A stretch of 64,000 nt of DNA from Thioalkalivibrio sp. K90mix (GCF_000025545.1 NC_013889.1:358501-422500); one strand, 5' to 3'. Numbered from the stretch's first letter, positions 28,050-37,469 are shown. Made by a program: numbers and translations. The notes: generated by a model from the letters alone, not told the origin.

Positions 28050-29027
28050 ATGGTCCTTCCCGTTATTGCGGTCATCGCCGGTCTGGTCCTGCTGACCTGG
28101 AGTGCCGACCGCTTCGTGTTCGGTGCCTCGGCGTTCGCGCGCAGCGTGGGCGTGAGTGCGCTGCTGGTCGGGCTGACCATTGTCGCCTTCGGTACCTCGG
28201 CCCCGGAGATCGTCGTGTCCGTACTGGCGACGCTGCAGGGCAACCCGGGCCTCGCGGTGGGTAATGCGATCGGCTCGAACATCGCGAATATCGGGCTGGT
28301 GCTGGCGATGGCGGCGCTGGTGGCGCCGCTCGTTATCGGGCACGGCCTGGTGCGCCGCGAGCTACCGATCCTGATGGGGGTGAGTCTGGCTGTCCTGTTT
28401 CTGCTGCTGGACGGCGAGCTGGGCCGCCTGGAGGGCGGGCTTCTGATTTCGGGGTTGCTGCTGGTGACCGCCTGGGTGATCCATATCGCGCGGCGTGCGC
28501 AGGCGCTGGATCCGGCCGAGGCGCCTGAAGAGGTGCGTGGCATGGTCGAGGCCATCCCGGCGACCACCTCTACCGGTCGCGCCCTGGGCTGGCTGGGGCT
28601 TGGTTTGGCGCTGCTGATTGCCAGCAGCCAGCTGGTGGTCTGGGGCGCGGTGGGGATTGCGGAGCAACTGGGCATCAGTGACCTGGTGATTGGCCTGACC
28701 ATCGTGGCCATCGGGACTAGCCTGCCGGAACTGGCGACTTCCCTGGTGGCGGCCTTTCGCCGCGAGGCGGGATTGGCGATCGGCAACGTGATCGGTTCCA
28801 ATCTGTTCAACCTGCTGGCCGTGCTGGCAGTCCCCGCGCTGATTGCGCCGCTGGCGATCGAGCCCGAGGTGCTGGTCCGCGACTACCCGGTGATGCTCGG
28901 CATGACCGCCACGCTGTTCGTCTTTGCCCTGGCGCGAGGCAGCCAGCTGCGGCGCTGGCAGGGGGGGCTTCTGCTCGTGGTGTTCGCGGGCTACCTTGTC
29001 CATCTCGGAATGACGGCAACCGCATGA
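28050..29027 (+). CDS. yrbG: YrbG-type Na+/Ca2+ exchanger-family protein
   Basis: Ten-helix CaCA-family antiporter of 325 residues with the two alpha repeats: VGLTIVAFGTSAPEIVVS with GNAIGSNIANIG, and IGLTIVAIGTSLPELATS with GNVIGSNLFN. A frame open from 27996 is longer, but the family start corresponds to ATG 28050. The stop overlaps kdsD (ATGA). The yrbG-kdsD-kdsC-lptCAB order is as in E. coli. Confidence 0.9.
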   Translation: MVLPVIAVIAGLVLLTWSADRFVFGASAFARSVGVSALLVGLTIVAFGTSAPEIVVSVLATLQGNPGLAVGNAIGSNIANIGLVLAMAALVAPLVIGHGLVRRELPILMGVSLAVLFLLLDGELGRLEGGLLISGLLLVTAWVIHIARRAQALDPAEAPEEVRGMVEAIPATTSTGRALGWLGLGLALLIASSQLVVWGAVGIAEQLGISDLVIGLTIVAIGTSLPELATSLVAAFRREAGLAIGNVIGSNLFNLLAVLAVPALIAPLAIEPEVLVRDYPVMLGMTATLFVFALARGSQLRRWQGGLLLVVFAGYLVHLGMTATA

Positions 29028-30001
29028 ATTTCAATCCTGATACCACTCGCAAGCTGGCCCTGGCGGTCCTGAACGATGAGGCCGAGGCCGTGCGTCGACT
29101 GGCCGACCGCGTGGACGATGCGTTCCTGGAGGCCTGTCGCCACATCCTCGAATGCCGCGGCCGGGTCGTGGTGACCGGCATGGGCAAGTCCGGCCATATC
29201 GGCTCCAAGCTGGCGGCCACCCTGGCCTCCACCGGGACCCCGGCGTTTTTCGTCCACCCCGGCGAGGCCAGCCACGGCGATCTTGGCATGATTACCCGTG
29301 ACGACGTGGTGATCGCCCTGTCCAATTCCGGCGAGACCGACGAGCTGCTGACCATCCTGCCGTTGATCCGGCGGCTGGACGTACCGCTCATCGCGCTGAC
29401 CGGCAATCCCGGGTCGCGGCTGGGGCAGGATGCCACCGTGCACCTGGATGTCTCGGTCGAGCGCGAGGCTTGCCCGCTGGGCCTGGCCCCGACCTCCAGC
29501 ACCACGGCCGCGCTGGCGATGAGCGATGCCCTGGCGGTCGCGGTGCTGGATGCGCGCGGCTTTACCGCCGACGATTTTGCCCGCTCGCATCCCGGCGGCC
29601 GACTGGGGCGGCGGTTGCTGGTCCATGTCGCGGACATCATGCATACCGGTGACGCGATCCCGCGCGTGGGTCCCGAGGCCCCGCTGAAGGACGCCCTGTT
29701 CGAGATTACGCGCAAGGGGCTGGGGCTGGTGATCGTCGCCGATCCCGAGGCGCATATCCTCGGTGTGTTTACCGATGGCGACCTCCGGCGCACGCTGGAT
29801 CGTGGCGAAAGCCTGGAGGCGCTGACCATCGGCCAGGTGATGACGCGTGGCGGGCATGCCGCCCGTCCGCAGTGGCTGGCCGTAGAGGCGCTGGAGACCA
29901 TGGAGAGCAAGCGGATCAATGCCCTGCCGGTGGTGGATGACGACCAGAGGCTGGTCGGGGTGCTGAACATGCACGACCTGCTGCGCGCGGGGGTGGCCTG
30001 A
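29024..30001 (+). CDS. kdsD: D-arabinose 5-phosphate isomerase
   Basis: Converts ribulose 5-phosphate to arabinose 5-phosphate, the first step toward Kdo of lipopolysaccharide. The 325-residue protein has an N-terminal SIS domain (VVVTGMGKSGHIGSKLAATLAS, LSNSGETDELL) and HPGG before two CBS domains (VADIMHTGDAIPRV and IGQVMTRGGHAARP). Last base overlaps the kdsC start. Confidence 0.96.
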   Translation: MNFNPDTTRKLALAVLNDEAEAVRRLADRVDDAFLEACRHILECRGRVVVTGMGKSGHIGSKLAATLASTGTPAFFVHPGEASHGDLGMITRDDVVIALSNSGETDELLTILPLIRRLDVPLIALTGNPGSRLGQDATVHLDVSVEREACPLGLAPTSSTTAALAMSDALAVAVLDARGFTADDFARSHPGGRLGRRLLVHVADIMHTGDAIPRVGPEAPLKDALFEITRKGLGLVIVADPEAHILGVFTDGDLRRTLDRGESLEALTIGQVMTRGGHAARPQWLAVEALETMESKRINALPVVDDDQRLVGVLNMHDLLRAGVA

Positions 30002-30540
30002 TGGACCGTCACGACGAGGCCCTGCACAGCCGCCAGGCGGCGGTGCGTCTGCTGATCCTGGATGTCGACGGCGTGCTGACCGATGGCAGCCTGTTCATGG
30101 GAGATGCCGGCGAGCAGTACAAGGCCTTTCATTCGCGCGACGGGCACGGCATCCGTCTGGCATTGGACGGAGGGCTGGAGGTCGCGATCCTGACCGGACG
30201 CACCTCCGGGGTGGTCGAGCACCGCATGCGGGACCTCGGTGTGCAGCATCTGGTGCAGGGGCGGCGCGACAAGGGGGCCGCACTGCACGAGTTGCTGGAG
30301 CAGAGCGGCCATGCGCCCGACGAGGCCGCCTTCGTGGGCGACGACATCGTTGATCTGCCAGCGATGCGCCGTGTGGGGCTCGGCATCGCGGTGGCGGATT
30401 CCCACCCGTTGGTATTGCAGCATGCACATTGGGTTACGCAGGCCCCCGGCGGTCGCGGCGCGGTGCGCGAGGTCTGCGAGGGCCTGCTGGCGGCCCAGGG
30501 GCGGCTGGAGGCCCTGTTCGCGGAGTATGTCGACGGATGA
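30001..30540 (+). CDS. kdsC: Kdo-8-phosphate phosphatase
   Basis: HAD hydrolase producing Kdo from Kdo-8-phosphate. The 179-residue cap-less protein has motif I LDVDGVLTDG (Asp21, Asp23), TGRTSGVVEHR, and motif IV GDDIVDLPAM. The ATG overlaps the kdsD stop by one base and its own stop overlaps lptC (ATGA). Confidence 0.95.
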   Translation: MDRHDEALHSRQAAVRLLILDVDGVLTDGSLFMGDAGEQYKAFHSRDGHGIRLALDGGLEVAILTGRTSGVVEHRMRDLGVQHLVQGRRDKGAALHELLEQSGHAPDEAAFVGDDIVDLPAMRRVGLGIAVADSHPLVLQHAHWVTQAPGGRGAVREVCEGLLAAQGRLEALFAEYVDG

Positions 30541-31100
30541 AGTGGGTGGCCGGACCGGTGGCGCTGATCCTGTTGCCAATGGCGGCGCTGGTGGCCGGCG
30601 CTGTTGCCAGCGAGCACGAGCCGGAGGGCGAGGTGACGCTGGAGATCGAGGGCTTCACGCTGCACGCGACTGGCGAGGACGGCGAGTTGAGTCACCGCCT
30701 GCGCGGGACGCGGCTGCGCGAGTTTGGCCGTGACGGCCCTCAACTGATCGACGACCCCGACCTGGATATCTTTGACGCCGGCGGTATCGAATGGCACTGG
30801 ACTGCGCCCGAGGCGCTGCACCGACCGATGGACGAGATCCTGGACCTGATCGGCCCCACGCGGGGGGTGCAGCCCGAGCGTGGCGAGCGCGTGCGCACGG
30901 TGATTGAATCCGCCGATGTGACGGTGGCGACCGACACCATGATCGCCACCTCCGATGCCCCGTCGACGCTGGAGCAGCCTGGCCTTTTCCAGCGGGGAAC
31001 GGGTCTGCGCGTCGACTCGCGAGGGGATACCATAGAGCTGTTCCATGACGTGTACACGCTCTACAGCGAGTCGGGCGAGGAGGAAGCCGCAAATGACTGA
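30537..31100 (+). CDS. lptC: LPS export component LptC
   Basis: Inner-membrane anchored bridge that passes lipopolysaccharide from LptBFG to LptA. 187 residues: one N-terminal transmembrane helix (about 4-25) and a beta-jellyroll periplasmic domain (ESADVTVATDTMIATSDAP, GTGLRVDSRGDTIELFHDV). Sequence is weakly conserved, but size, anchor and position between kdsC and lptA are decisive. Overlaps both neighbours. Confidence 0.9.
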   Translation: MKWVAGPVALILLPMAALVAGAVASEHEPEGEVTLEIEGFTLHATGEDGELSHRLRGTRLREFGRDGPQLIDDPDLDIFDAGGIEWHWTAPEALHRPMDEILDLIGPTRGVQPERGERVRTVIESADVTVATDTMIATSDAPSTLEQPGLFQRGTGLRVDSRGDTIELFHDVYTLYSESGEEEAAND

Positions 31101-31617
31101 ACGTGGTGGGTCGTCGCTCGCCCGGGCCGGATGGTCCGTGCTGCTGGGCAGTGCCTTGTTGCTGCTGGCCGCGCCGGTCATTGCCCAGCAGCAGCCCCTG
31201 CCGGTGGAGATTACCGCCGATCGTGCGGAGATGGACGACCGGCGGGGCGTAAGCACTTATACCGGTGATGTGGTGGTGATTCGCGGGGACATGACACTGG
31301 AGGCCGACAAGGTCTATGTGCGCAGCCGCGATCGACGCCCTTACGAGATGGAGGCCCACGGCGAGCCCGCGCGGCTGGAGTCCCCGGACCCGGAGACGGG
31401 CGAGATGCGCATCGCCACCGCGCTGCGCATCGACTACCTGCTGAACGAGGACCGGGTGATCCTGACCGACCAGGCGCATGTGATCACGGCAGCCGAGGAA
31501 GCGCGCGGCAAGCGCATCGTCTACGACCTGGAGACGGATGTGATCGAGGCCGAGCGTGGCGAGGCCGATGACGAGCGTGTACGTATCAGGATCCAGCCCC
31601 GCGAAGACGACGAATGA
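31093..31617 (+). CDS. lptA: LPS transport periplasmic protein LptA
   Basis: Periplasmic protein forming the bridge for lipopolysaccharide transit to LptD. 174 residues with a signal peptide ending near APVIAQ and the OstA-type fold: [28 protein letters not shown] and [16 protein letters not shown]. Start overlaps the end of lptC by 8 bases; stop overlaps lptB (ATGA). Confidence 0.93.
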   Translation: MTERGGSSLARAGWSVLLGSALLLLAAPVIAQQQPLPVEITADRAEMDDRRGVSTYTGDVVVIRGDMTLEADKVYVRSRDRRPYEMEAHGEPARLESPDPETGEMRIATALRIDYLLNEDRVILTDQAHVITAAEEARGKRIVYDLETDVIEAERGEADDERVRIRIQPREDDE

Positions 31618-32396
31618 ACGAGCTCGACACCAGCGCGCCCGCCGCGGCCGGTGGCGAATCTGCGCCGATGGCCGGCTATCTGACCGGCCGCGAGCTGACC
31701 AAGCGCTATGGCAAGCGTACGGTGCTGGATCGTGTCGACGTCGATCTGGCACCAGGGGAGGTCGTGGGCCTGCTGGGACCGAACGGCGCAGGCAAGACCA
31801 CCTGTTTCTACAGCCTGGTCGGCCTGATCCGGCCCAATCGTGGCCGCATCACGCTGGGTGACCGGGACATCACCCGGGCCCCGATTCATTCGCGGGCCCG
31901 AGCCGGGCTGGGCTACCTGCCGCAGGAGGCCTCGATCTTCCGTCGGCTGAGTGTTTGGGACAACCTGCAGGCGGTGCTGGAGCTGCGCTCGGAGCTCGAC
32001 CGCCACGAGCGACGCCGCATCGGCGATGCCCTGATCGAGGAGTTCCAGCTGGAGACCGTGCGCCACAGCCCTGGGATTGCCCTGTCCGGGGGCGAGCGTC
32101 GTCGCGCCGAGATCGCGCGGGCACTGGCCGGTGACCCGCGCTTTATCTGCCTGGACGAACCGTTTGCCGGCGTGGATCCGATTTCCGTGGGTGATATCCA
32201 GGCCGTGATTGGGCATCTGGCCCAGCGCGGGATCGGTGTGCTGATTTCCGACCACAACGTGCGCGAGACCCTCGGAATCTGCGACAGGGCCTATATTCTT
32301 AGTGAGGGCCGCATCCTGAGCGCCGGGACCCCGCAGGAGCTGCTGGACGACCCCCAGGTGCGCCGCGTGTATCTCGGAGAAAACTTTCGACTGTGA
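31614..32396 (+). CDS. lptB: LPS export ABC ATPase LptB
   Basis: Cytoplasmic ATPase powering LPS extraction with LptF and LptG (not in the window). 260 residues: Walker [10 protein letters not shown], LptB-type [16 protein letters not shown], signature [16 protein letters not shown], Walker [14 protein letters not shown] and switch SDHNVRETL. The N-terminus is about 18 residues longer than E. coli LptB. The stop codon lies at the edge of a solo end of the 288-bp repeat. Confidence 0.96.
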   Translation: MNELDTSAPAAAGGESAPMAGYLTGRELTKRYGKRTVLDRVDVDLAPGEVVGLLGPNGAGKTTCFYSLVGLIRPNRGRITLGDRDITRAPIHSRARAGLGYLPQEASIFRRLSVWDNLQAVLELRSELDRHERRRIGDALIEEFQLETVRHSPGIALSGGERRRAEIARALAGDPRFICLDEPFAGVDPISVGDIQAVIGHLAQRGIGVLISDHNVRETLGICDRAYILSEGRILSAGTPQELLDDPQVRRVYLGENFRL

Positions 32397-32418
32397 ACAT
32401 TGATCAGTGTTTCCTTAA
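32394..32418. mobile_element. Solo terminal repeat fused to the lptB stop
   Basis: TGAACATTGATCAGTGTTTCC matches the outer part of the 288-bp element's terminal repeat (TGTACATTGATCAGTG...CCC). The lptB stop TGA is its first three bases. No rest of the element is present, so this is an end left behind or a short derivative; rpoN starts 37 bases on. Confidence 0.6.
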
Positions 32419-32454
32419 GATGATCTTGATGGTCACCATGGACCTCAAACCGCG

Positions 32455-33948
32455 ATGCTGAAGCCCGGGCTTAATCTGCAGCTGGGGCAGACGCTGACGA
32501 TGACCCCGCAGCTGCAACAGGCGATCCGTCTGCTGCAGCTTTCCACGCTGGAGTTGCAGGCGGAGATCCAGCAGGCGCTGGAAAGCAACCCCATGCTCGA
32601 GCAGGTGGAGGACGAGGGCGAGGAGGCCCCGCCCGAGCGCCCGGAGGAAGGGGGCGAACGGGTCGACGGGGATCGCATGCAGGCCGACACGGCTGGCGAT
32701 GACGTGATCCCCGAGGAGTTGAGCACCGACAGTCGCTGGGACGACATCTACGAGCCCGCCCCGAGCCCACGCGGCCTGGACGACCGCGACCCGCTGGAGA
32801 ATACCTCCGACGGCGAGGACGAGGGCCTGCAGGACCACCTGCTCTGGCAGCTGCATCTGAGCCACCTGACCCCACGAGACCAACGGATCGGGGCGGCGCT
32901 GATCGACGCGATCAGCCCGGACGGCTATCTGGACAGTGAACTCGAGGCGCTGGCGGAGATGATCAGCCAGGGCGAAGACGAGCCCGTGGGGGTCGACGAG
33001 GTCGAGGCGGTGCTGCACTGGATTCAGCAGTGCGACCCGCTGGGCGTCGGTGCGCGGGACCTGCGCGAGTGCCTGGAGATCCAGCTGCGCCATTTGGCGC
33101 CGGATGCCCCGGCGCGTGACGCGGCTCGAGCCATCCTGGAAAACGGCATGGAGAGCCTGGCCAAGCGGGACTACCGAGCCCTGCAGCGCCAGTCCGGCGT
33201 GCGCGACCCGGACGAGCTGGCGCGGGCGCTGGACCTGATCCGCACCCTGAATCCGCGGCCCGGTGCCCAGATCAGCGAGTCCACTTCGGAATATGTGGTG
33301 CCGGATGTCTATGTCCGCCATGACCGCGATGGCTGGCGCGTGGACTTGAACCCGGAGATTGCGCCGCGCATTCGCATCAACGATCTCTATGCGGGCATGG
33401 TGCGGCAGGTCTCCGATGCGCGTGATAGCGCGTTTATGCGCGATCAGTTGCAGGAGGCGCGCTGGTTCCTGAAGAGCCTGCACAGCCGGAACGACACCCT
33501 GCTGCGGGTCGCCCAGGCCATCGTCGTGCGCCAGCAGGGGTTTCTCGAGCATGGTGAGGTTGCCATGCAACCGCTGATCCTGCGCGATATCGCCGAGACC
33601 CTGGAGATGCACGAATCGACCATCTCGAGGGTGACTACACAGAAATACATGCACACCCCGCGTGGGGTATTCGAGTTCAAGTACTTCTTTTCCAGTCATG
33701 TTGGCACAGCCGATGGCGGCGAATGCTCGGCGACCGCGATCCGTGCCATGATTCGGGAATTGATTGGTGGCGAGACCCCGAACAAGCCACTGAGTGATGC
33801 AAAACTGGCCCAGATCCTGTCGGATCGGGGCATTAATGTGGCCCGACGCACCGTGGCCAAGTACCGCGAGGCTATGCACATACCGTCTTCCAGCGAACGC
33901 CGGCAGATGGCGAGTATGCCCAGTGGAACCAAGCAAAAAGGAGCCTGA
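32455..33948 (+). CDS. rpoN: RNA polymerase sigma-54 factor
   Basis: Alternative sigma factor needing enhancer-binding activators. 497 residues: region I LQLGQTLTMTPQLQQAIRLLQ, acidic region II, core-binding domain, helix-turn-helix near ESTISRVTTQKYMHTPRGVFE, and the RpoN box ARRTVAKYRE near the C-terminus. Followed by hpf and ptsN, the usual rpoN cluster. Confidence 0.97.
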   Translation: MLKPGLNLQLGQTLTMTPQLQQAIRLLQLSTLELQAEIQQALESNPMLEQVEDEGEEAPPERPEEGGERVDGDRMQADTAGDDVIPEELSTDSRWDDIYEPAPSPRGLDDRDPLENTSDGEDEGLQDHLLWQLHLSHLTPRDQRIGAALIDAISPDGYLDSELEALAEMISQGEDEPVGVDEVEAVLHWIQQCDPLGVGARDLRECLEIQLRHLAPDAPARDAARAILENGMESLAKRDYRALQRQSGVRDPDELARALDLIRTLNPRPGAQISESTSEYVVPDVYVRHDRDGWRVDLNPEIAPRIRINDLYAGMVRQVSDARDSAFMRDQLQEARWFLKSLHSRNDTLLRVAQAIVVRQQGFLEHGEVAMQPLILRDIAETLEMHESTISRVTTQKYMHTPRGVFEFKYFFSSHVGTADGGECSATAIRAMIRELIGGETPNKPLSDAKLAQILSDRGINVARRTVAKYREAMHIPSSSERRQMASMPSGTKQKGA

Positions 33949-33950
33949 CC

Positions 33951-34289
33951 ATGCAGATCAACCTGACCGGCCATCACGTCGATATCACCGACGCCCTGCG
34001 CGACTACGTGAACGAAAAGTTCGCGAAGCTGGAACGCCACTTCGACAAAGTGATCGACGTGCATGTGGTGCTGACCCACGAGAAAAACCAGAACCTGAAC
34101 AACAAGGCGGAGGCCAATCTCCAGGTCAGCGGCAATCACATCCACGCCGAAGCCAGTCACGAGGATATGTATGCGGCGATTGATGGCCTGATCGACAAGG
34201 TGGATCGTCAGCTGATCAAGCACAAGGAAAAGGTCAAGGACCATCACCGCGCCGAGGGTGCCCAGCGCAACCGCGAACAGGCCCTTTAA
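33951..34289 (+). CDS. hpf: Ribosome hibernation promoting factor (HPF)
   Basis: Binds the 30S decoding centre in stationary phase and promotes ribosome dimers or silencing. 112 residues, short HPF/YfiA type: NLTGHHVDITDALRDYVNEKF, HAEASHEDMYAAIDGLIDKVDRQL, with a basic tail. Starts two bases after the rpoN stop with GGAG about 8 bases upstream of the ATG. Confidence 0.94.
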   Translation: MQINLTGHHVDITDALRDYVNEKFAKLERHFDKVIDVHVVLTHEKNQNLNNKAEANLQVSGNHIHAEASHEDMYAAIDGLIDKVDRQLIKHKEKVKDHHRAEGAQRNREQAL

Positions 34290-34293
34290 CGCA

Positions 34294-34764
34294 ATGACCA
34301 TTGCCGAGCTGATCACCCGCGCCCGTATCCGGCTGGAGCCCGAGTGTTCCAGCCAGAAACGGGCGCTCGAGACCCTGGCCGAGTTGCTGGCCGTCGGCGG
34401 CGAGGAGTCCGCCGGCCCGGCCAGCGGGGCCATCTTCGAGGCCCTGTCTGCCCGCGAGAAGCTTGGCTCCACCGGTCTGGGGCATGGCGTGGCCATCCCG
34501 CATGGGCGTCTGGCCGAGCTCGATGCCCCCCGGGTCGCGGTCCTGCGGCTGGACCAGGGGGTCGACTTCGACGCCATGGACCACGAACCCGTGGACATCC
34601 TGATCGCACTGCTGGTGCCCGAGGCGGCGACCAGCGCGCACCTGGACCTGCTGGCGCAGCTGGCTCGCGGTCTCTCGCAGCCCGACAATATCGCCTCGCT
34701 GCGCCGTGCCGGCGACGCGGACGCCCTGGAACGCGAACTGACCCGGGCCTTCGGCGACGCCTGA
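34294..34764 (+). CDS. ptsN: EIIA-Ntr, nitrogen regulatory PTS protein
   Basis: Phosphoacceptor of the nitrogen PTS. 156 residues with the active histidine His70 in GHGVAIPHG, and LDQGVDFDAMDHEPVDILIALLVPE. Start four bases after hpf; an open frame extending into hpf is ignored. Receives phosphate from PtsP (55.4 kb) via HPr. Confidence 0.94.
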   Translation: MTIAELITRARIRLEPECSSQKRALETLAELLAVGGEESAGPASGAIFEALSAREKLGSTGLGHGVAIPHGRLAELDAPRVAVLRLDQGVDFDAMDHEPVDILIALLVPEAATSAHLDLLAQLARGLSQPDNIASLRRAGDADALERELTRAFGDA

Positions 34765-34831
34765 ACATGGCTCTCCCGGCAGTACTTTCTCTCTTACGAC
34801 GCCCCGTGCCAGCACTGCCGGAGATTCGTGC

Positions 34832-35863
34832 ATGAACGAGGCACTGGGAGAGGGCGGCATCGCGCGCGACATCACCGTAGAGGTCCTGATCCAGGCGATG
34901 GGCAATCGCCTGGATCTGCGCTACGTACACGGCGAGCAGGTCGCACCGGATCGCAACCTGGTCGGCGGTGACGGCGACGACCTGCCCCTCGCCGGGCACC
35001 TCAACCTGATCCGGCCTAACCGTATCCAGGTGATCGGCGATTTCGAGGCGCGCTATATCGCGCGGCTGAGCGATGATCAGCGCGAGCAACTGATCCTGGA
35101 GATGGCCCGCACCGGGACGACCGCGGTGATCTTCGCCGAGGACACCTGCCCGTTCTCGGAGATGCCGGACGTCCCCGATGAGCAGCTGCCGCTGATCTTG
35201 TGCTCCTCGACCAGCAGCCACGAGATTATCTCCCTGCTGCGCTATTTCCTGCAGCAGCGGCTGGCCCATTTCGAGGTGCGCCATGGCGTGTTCATGGAGA
35301 TCCTCGGCATTGGCGTGCTGATCAGCGGGGCCTCCAGCGTGGGCAAGAGCGAGGTGGCGCTCGAGCTGATCTCGCGCGGGCACCGGCTGATTGCCGACGA
35401 TGCGCCGGAGTTCGCCCGTATCGCCCCGGATATCGTGCGTGGGCACTGCCCGGCCCTGCTGCAGGACCTGCTCGAGGTCCGCGGCCTGGGGGTGCTGAAC
35501 GTCCGCGCGATGTACGGGGACTCCGCGATCAAGGGCGGCAAATACCTGCGGCTGATCATCGACTTGCGTGATCACAACGAGCCCTCGCCGGTGCCGGACG
35601 ACCGCCTGAACGGCCGCCGCGGGGAGATCGACATCCTCGGACTGCGCATCCCGCTGATCAGCCTGCCGGTCGCGCCGGGGCGCAACATCGCCGTGATGAT
35701 CGAGGCGGCGGTACGCAACCACATGCTGCACATGCAGGGCTACGTTGCCGGGGACGACCTGCGCGCGCGCCAGCGCCGGCAGATGAGCGGTGAGCCCGAG
35801 GAGCCGCCCTACCATCGTGCGATCCCCGCCACCACGGTCCCCAACCCGGACCCGGAGGGCTGA
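34832..35863 (+). CDS. hprK: HPr kinase/phosphorylase
   Basis: Phosphorylates and dephosphorylates Ser46 of HPr. 343 residues: N-terminal DRTGG-like domain, then His151, the P-loop GASSVGKSE near 166-174, acidic DDAPEF and the signature region EVRGLGVLNVRAMYG. A C-terminal tail of about 30 residues is extra. ptsN lies 67 bases upstream and rapZ begins directly after the stop. Target HPr with Ser46 lies 1.3 kb downstream. Confidence 0.94.
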   Translation: MNEALGEGGIARDITVEVLIQAMGNRLDLRYVHGEQVAPDRNLVGGDGDDLPLAGHLNLIRPNRIQVIGDFEARYIARLSDDQREQLILEMARTGTTAVIFAEDTCPFSEMPDVPDEQLPLILCSSTSSHEIISLLRYFLQQRLAHFEVRHGVFMEILGIGVLISGASSVGKSEVALELISRGHRLIADDAPEFARIAPDIVRGHCPALLQDLLEVRGLGVLNVRAMYGDSAIKGGKYLRLIIDLRDHNEPSPVPDDRLNGRRGEIDILGLRIPLISLPVAPGRNIAVMIEAAVRNHMLHMQGYVAGDDLRARQRRQMSGEPEEPPYHRAIPATTVPNPDPEG

Positions 35864-36748
35864 ATGCGACTGTTGCTGGTCAGTGGTCTGTCGGGTTCCG
35901 GCAAGACGGTCGCCCTGCACACCCTGGAGGACGCCGGCTATTTCTGCGTCGACAATCTTCCCCTGCCGCTACTGCCCGGACTGATCGAACAGGTCCGCAG
36001 TGGTGACTACGACGCGGACGAAGACCGGCATCTGGCAGTCGGGGTGGATGTCCGCAGCGGGCTGGCGGCGCTGGAGGGCTTTGCCGACCTGCTGCGCGAA
36101 CTCAGGGGCAAGGGGCTGCAGGTCGAGGTGATGTTCCTGCAGGCCTCCAGCGAGGTTCTGCTGCGCCGTTACCACCTGACACGCCGGCGACACCCGTTGG
36201 CGCGCGACGGCGTCCCGCTGGTCGATGCGATCGAGCGCGAGCGCGACTGGCTCGGGCATGTCGCGGCCGAGGCCGATCTGACCGTTGATACCTCCCGGTT
36301 GTCCATGCACGACCTCGCGCGCACCCTGCGCGACCGTGTCGGGCTGCTGGGCGAGGAGCGCCTGTCGCTGCTGTTTCAGTCATTCGGGTTCAAGCACGGG
36401 GCACCGCTGGACTCCGACTTCGTGTTCGACGTGCGCTGCCTGCCCAACCCGCACTACGAGCGCGATCTCGCGCCCTTGACCGGACGCGACGCCGCGGTTT
36501 GCGAGTTTCTCGCGGGCCACGCCGAGGTCGAAGAGATGTACGACGGGATCCAGGGATTCCTCGAGCAATGGGTTCCGCGTATTCGTCAGGATCACCGCAG
36601 CTATGTGACCGTATCGATCGGATGTACCGGCGGTCGCCACCGTTCGGTTTATCTCGTGGAGCGGCTGGCGGCTGCCTGGCGCGGGCGCGAACATGTTACT
36701 GTTAGCACCCGTCACCGCGAGCTATCCCTGCCCCTCGAATCGGAGTGA
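35864..36748 (+). CDS. rapZ: RNase adapter protein RapZ (YvcJ family)
   Basis: P-loop nucleotide-binding protein; in E. coli it senses GlcN6P and directs RNase E to GlmZ RNA. 294 residues: Walker A GLSGSGKT at 8-15, EDAGYFCVDNLP, DVRSGLAALEGF, and the C-terminal domain FKHGAPLDSDFVFDVRCLPNP with SIGCTGGRHRSVYLVE. The ATG immediately follows the hprK stop. Confidence 0.95.
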   Translation: MRLLLVSGLSGSGKTVALHTLEDAGYFCVDNLPLPLLPGLIEQVRSGDYDADEDRHLAVGVDVRSGLAALEGFADLLRELRGKGLQVEVMFLQASSEVLLRRYHLTRRRHPLARDGVPLVDAIERERDWLGHVAAEADLTVDTSRLSMHDLARTLRDRVGLLGEERLSLLFQSFGFKHGAPLDSDFVFDVRCLPNPHYERDLAPLTGRDAAVCEFLAGHAEVEEMYDGIQGFLEQWVPRIRQDHRSYVTVSIGCTGGRHRSVYLVERLAAAWRGREHVTVSTRHRELSLPLESE

Positions 36749-36752
36749 GTCC

Positions 36753-37178
36753 ATGGGCGTTGGTCTGATCTTGATCACGCATCAAAACCTCGGCGACACC
36801 CTGCTGCAAACGGCCCGCAGCATGCTGGGCGACCTGCCCGAGGATTGCGAGTCCATGGCGATGTCGCAGAATGACGACCCCGACGAGGTGCTGGCGCGGG
36901 CGCGGGCGCGCCTCGGAGAGCTGGATTCCGGCTCCGGTGTGCTCATTCTGACCGACATGTTCGGTTCTACCCCCTCTAATGTGGCCAGCCGCGTGGCGCG
37001 GGGGGCGAACGCTCGCGTCATCGCCGGGATCAACCTGCCGATGCTGATCCGTGTGCTGAACTACCGCCATCTGCCACTGACGGAACTGGTCAACAAGGCC
37101 CTGTCCGGCGGGCACGATGGCATCCTTCTTTGTGACCAGGAGTGTTCGGATGCCGCAGCGCGAAGTCCCCATCGTTAA
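36753..37178 (+). CDS. Mannose-family PTS EIIA protein
   Basis: 141-residue EIIA-Man fold with phosphoacceptor His10 in ILITHQNLG and ILTDMFGSTPSNVASR. No IIB, IIC or IID partner is encoded nearby, so it is likely regulatory rather than for sugar uptake. Start ATG follows GGAG by seven bases; the frame upstream overlaps rapZ and is ignored. Its end overlaps HPr by 29 bases. Confidence 0.92.
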   Translation: MGVGLILITHQNLGDTLLQTARSMLGDLPEDCESMAMSQNDDPDEVLARARARLGELDSGSGVLILTDMFGSTPSNVASRVARGANARVIAGINLPMLIRVLNYRHLPLTELVNKALSGGHDGILLCDQECSDAAARSPHR

Positions 37179-37419
37179 TCGTCTGGGGATGCATGCGCGT
37201 GCGGCGGCCAAGTTTGTGAGTCTGGCCAGTCAGTACGCGTCCGATGTGACCGTCTCCCGGAACGCCCAGGAAGTGAACGGCAAGAGCATCATGGGGGTGA
37301 TGATGCTGGCGGCGGCGCAGGGCTCCGAGGTCACCATTACCACCGACGGCGAGGATGCCGAAGAGGCCCTCGACGCCCTCACCGAACTCGTCGCCAACCG
37401 CTTCGGCGAGGACGCCTAG
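37150..37419 (+). CDS. ptsH: HPr phosphocarrier protein
   Basis: 89 residues with both regulatory sites: His15 in NRLGMHARAA (phosphorylated by EI) and Ser46 in NGKSIMGVMML (target of HPr kinase). AGGAG precedes the ATG. Overlap of 29 bases with the EIIA gene indicates coupled translation. It could be called npr; Ser46 retention fits the hprK neighbour. Confidence 0.93.
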   Translation: MPQREVPIVNRLGMHARAAAKFVSLASQYASDVTVSRNAQEVNGKSIMGVMMLAAAQGSEVTITTDGEDAEEALDALTELVANRFGEDA

Positions 37420-37436
37420 CCCCCTCCATCCTCCAC

Positions 37437-37468
37437 GCCTGTTCGAGGCCCAGCCTCGGGAATCAGGC
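37437..37468. terminator. Bidirectional stem-loop between HPr and hisC
   Basis: GCCTG (37437-37441) pairs with CAGGC (37464-37468), enclosing CGAGG/CCTCG. It lies exactly between the converging ends of the PTS operon and the his/mla operon. No long T-run on either side. Confidence 0.45.
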
Positions 37469-37469
37469 T

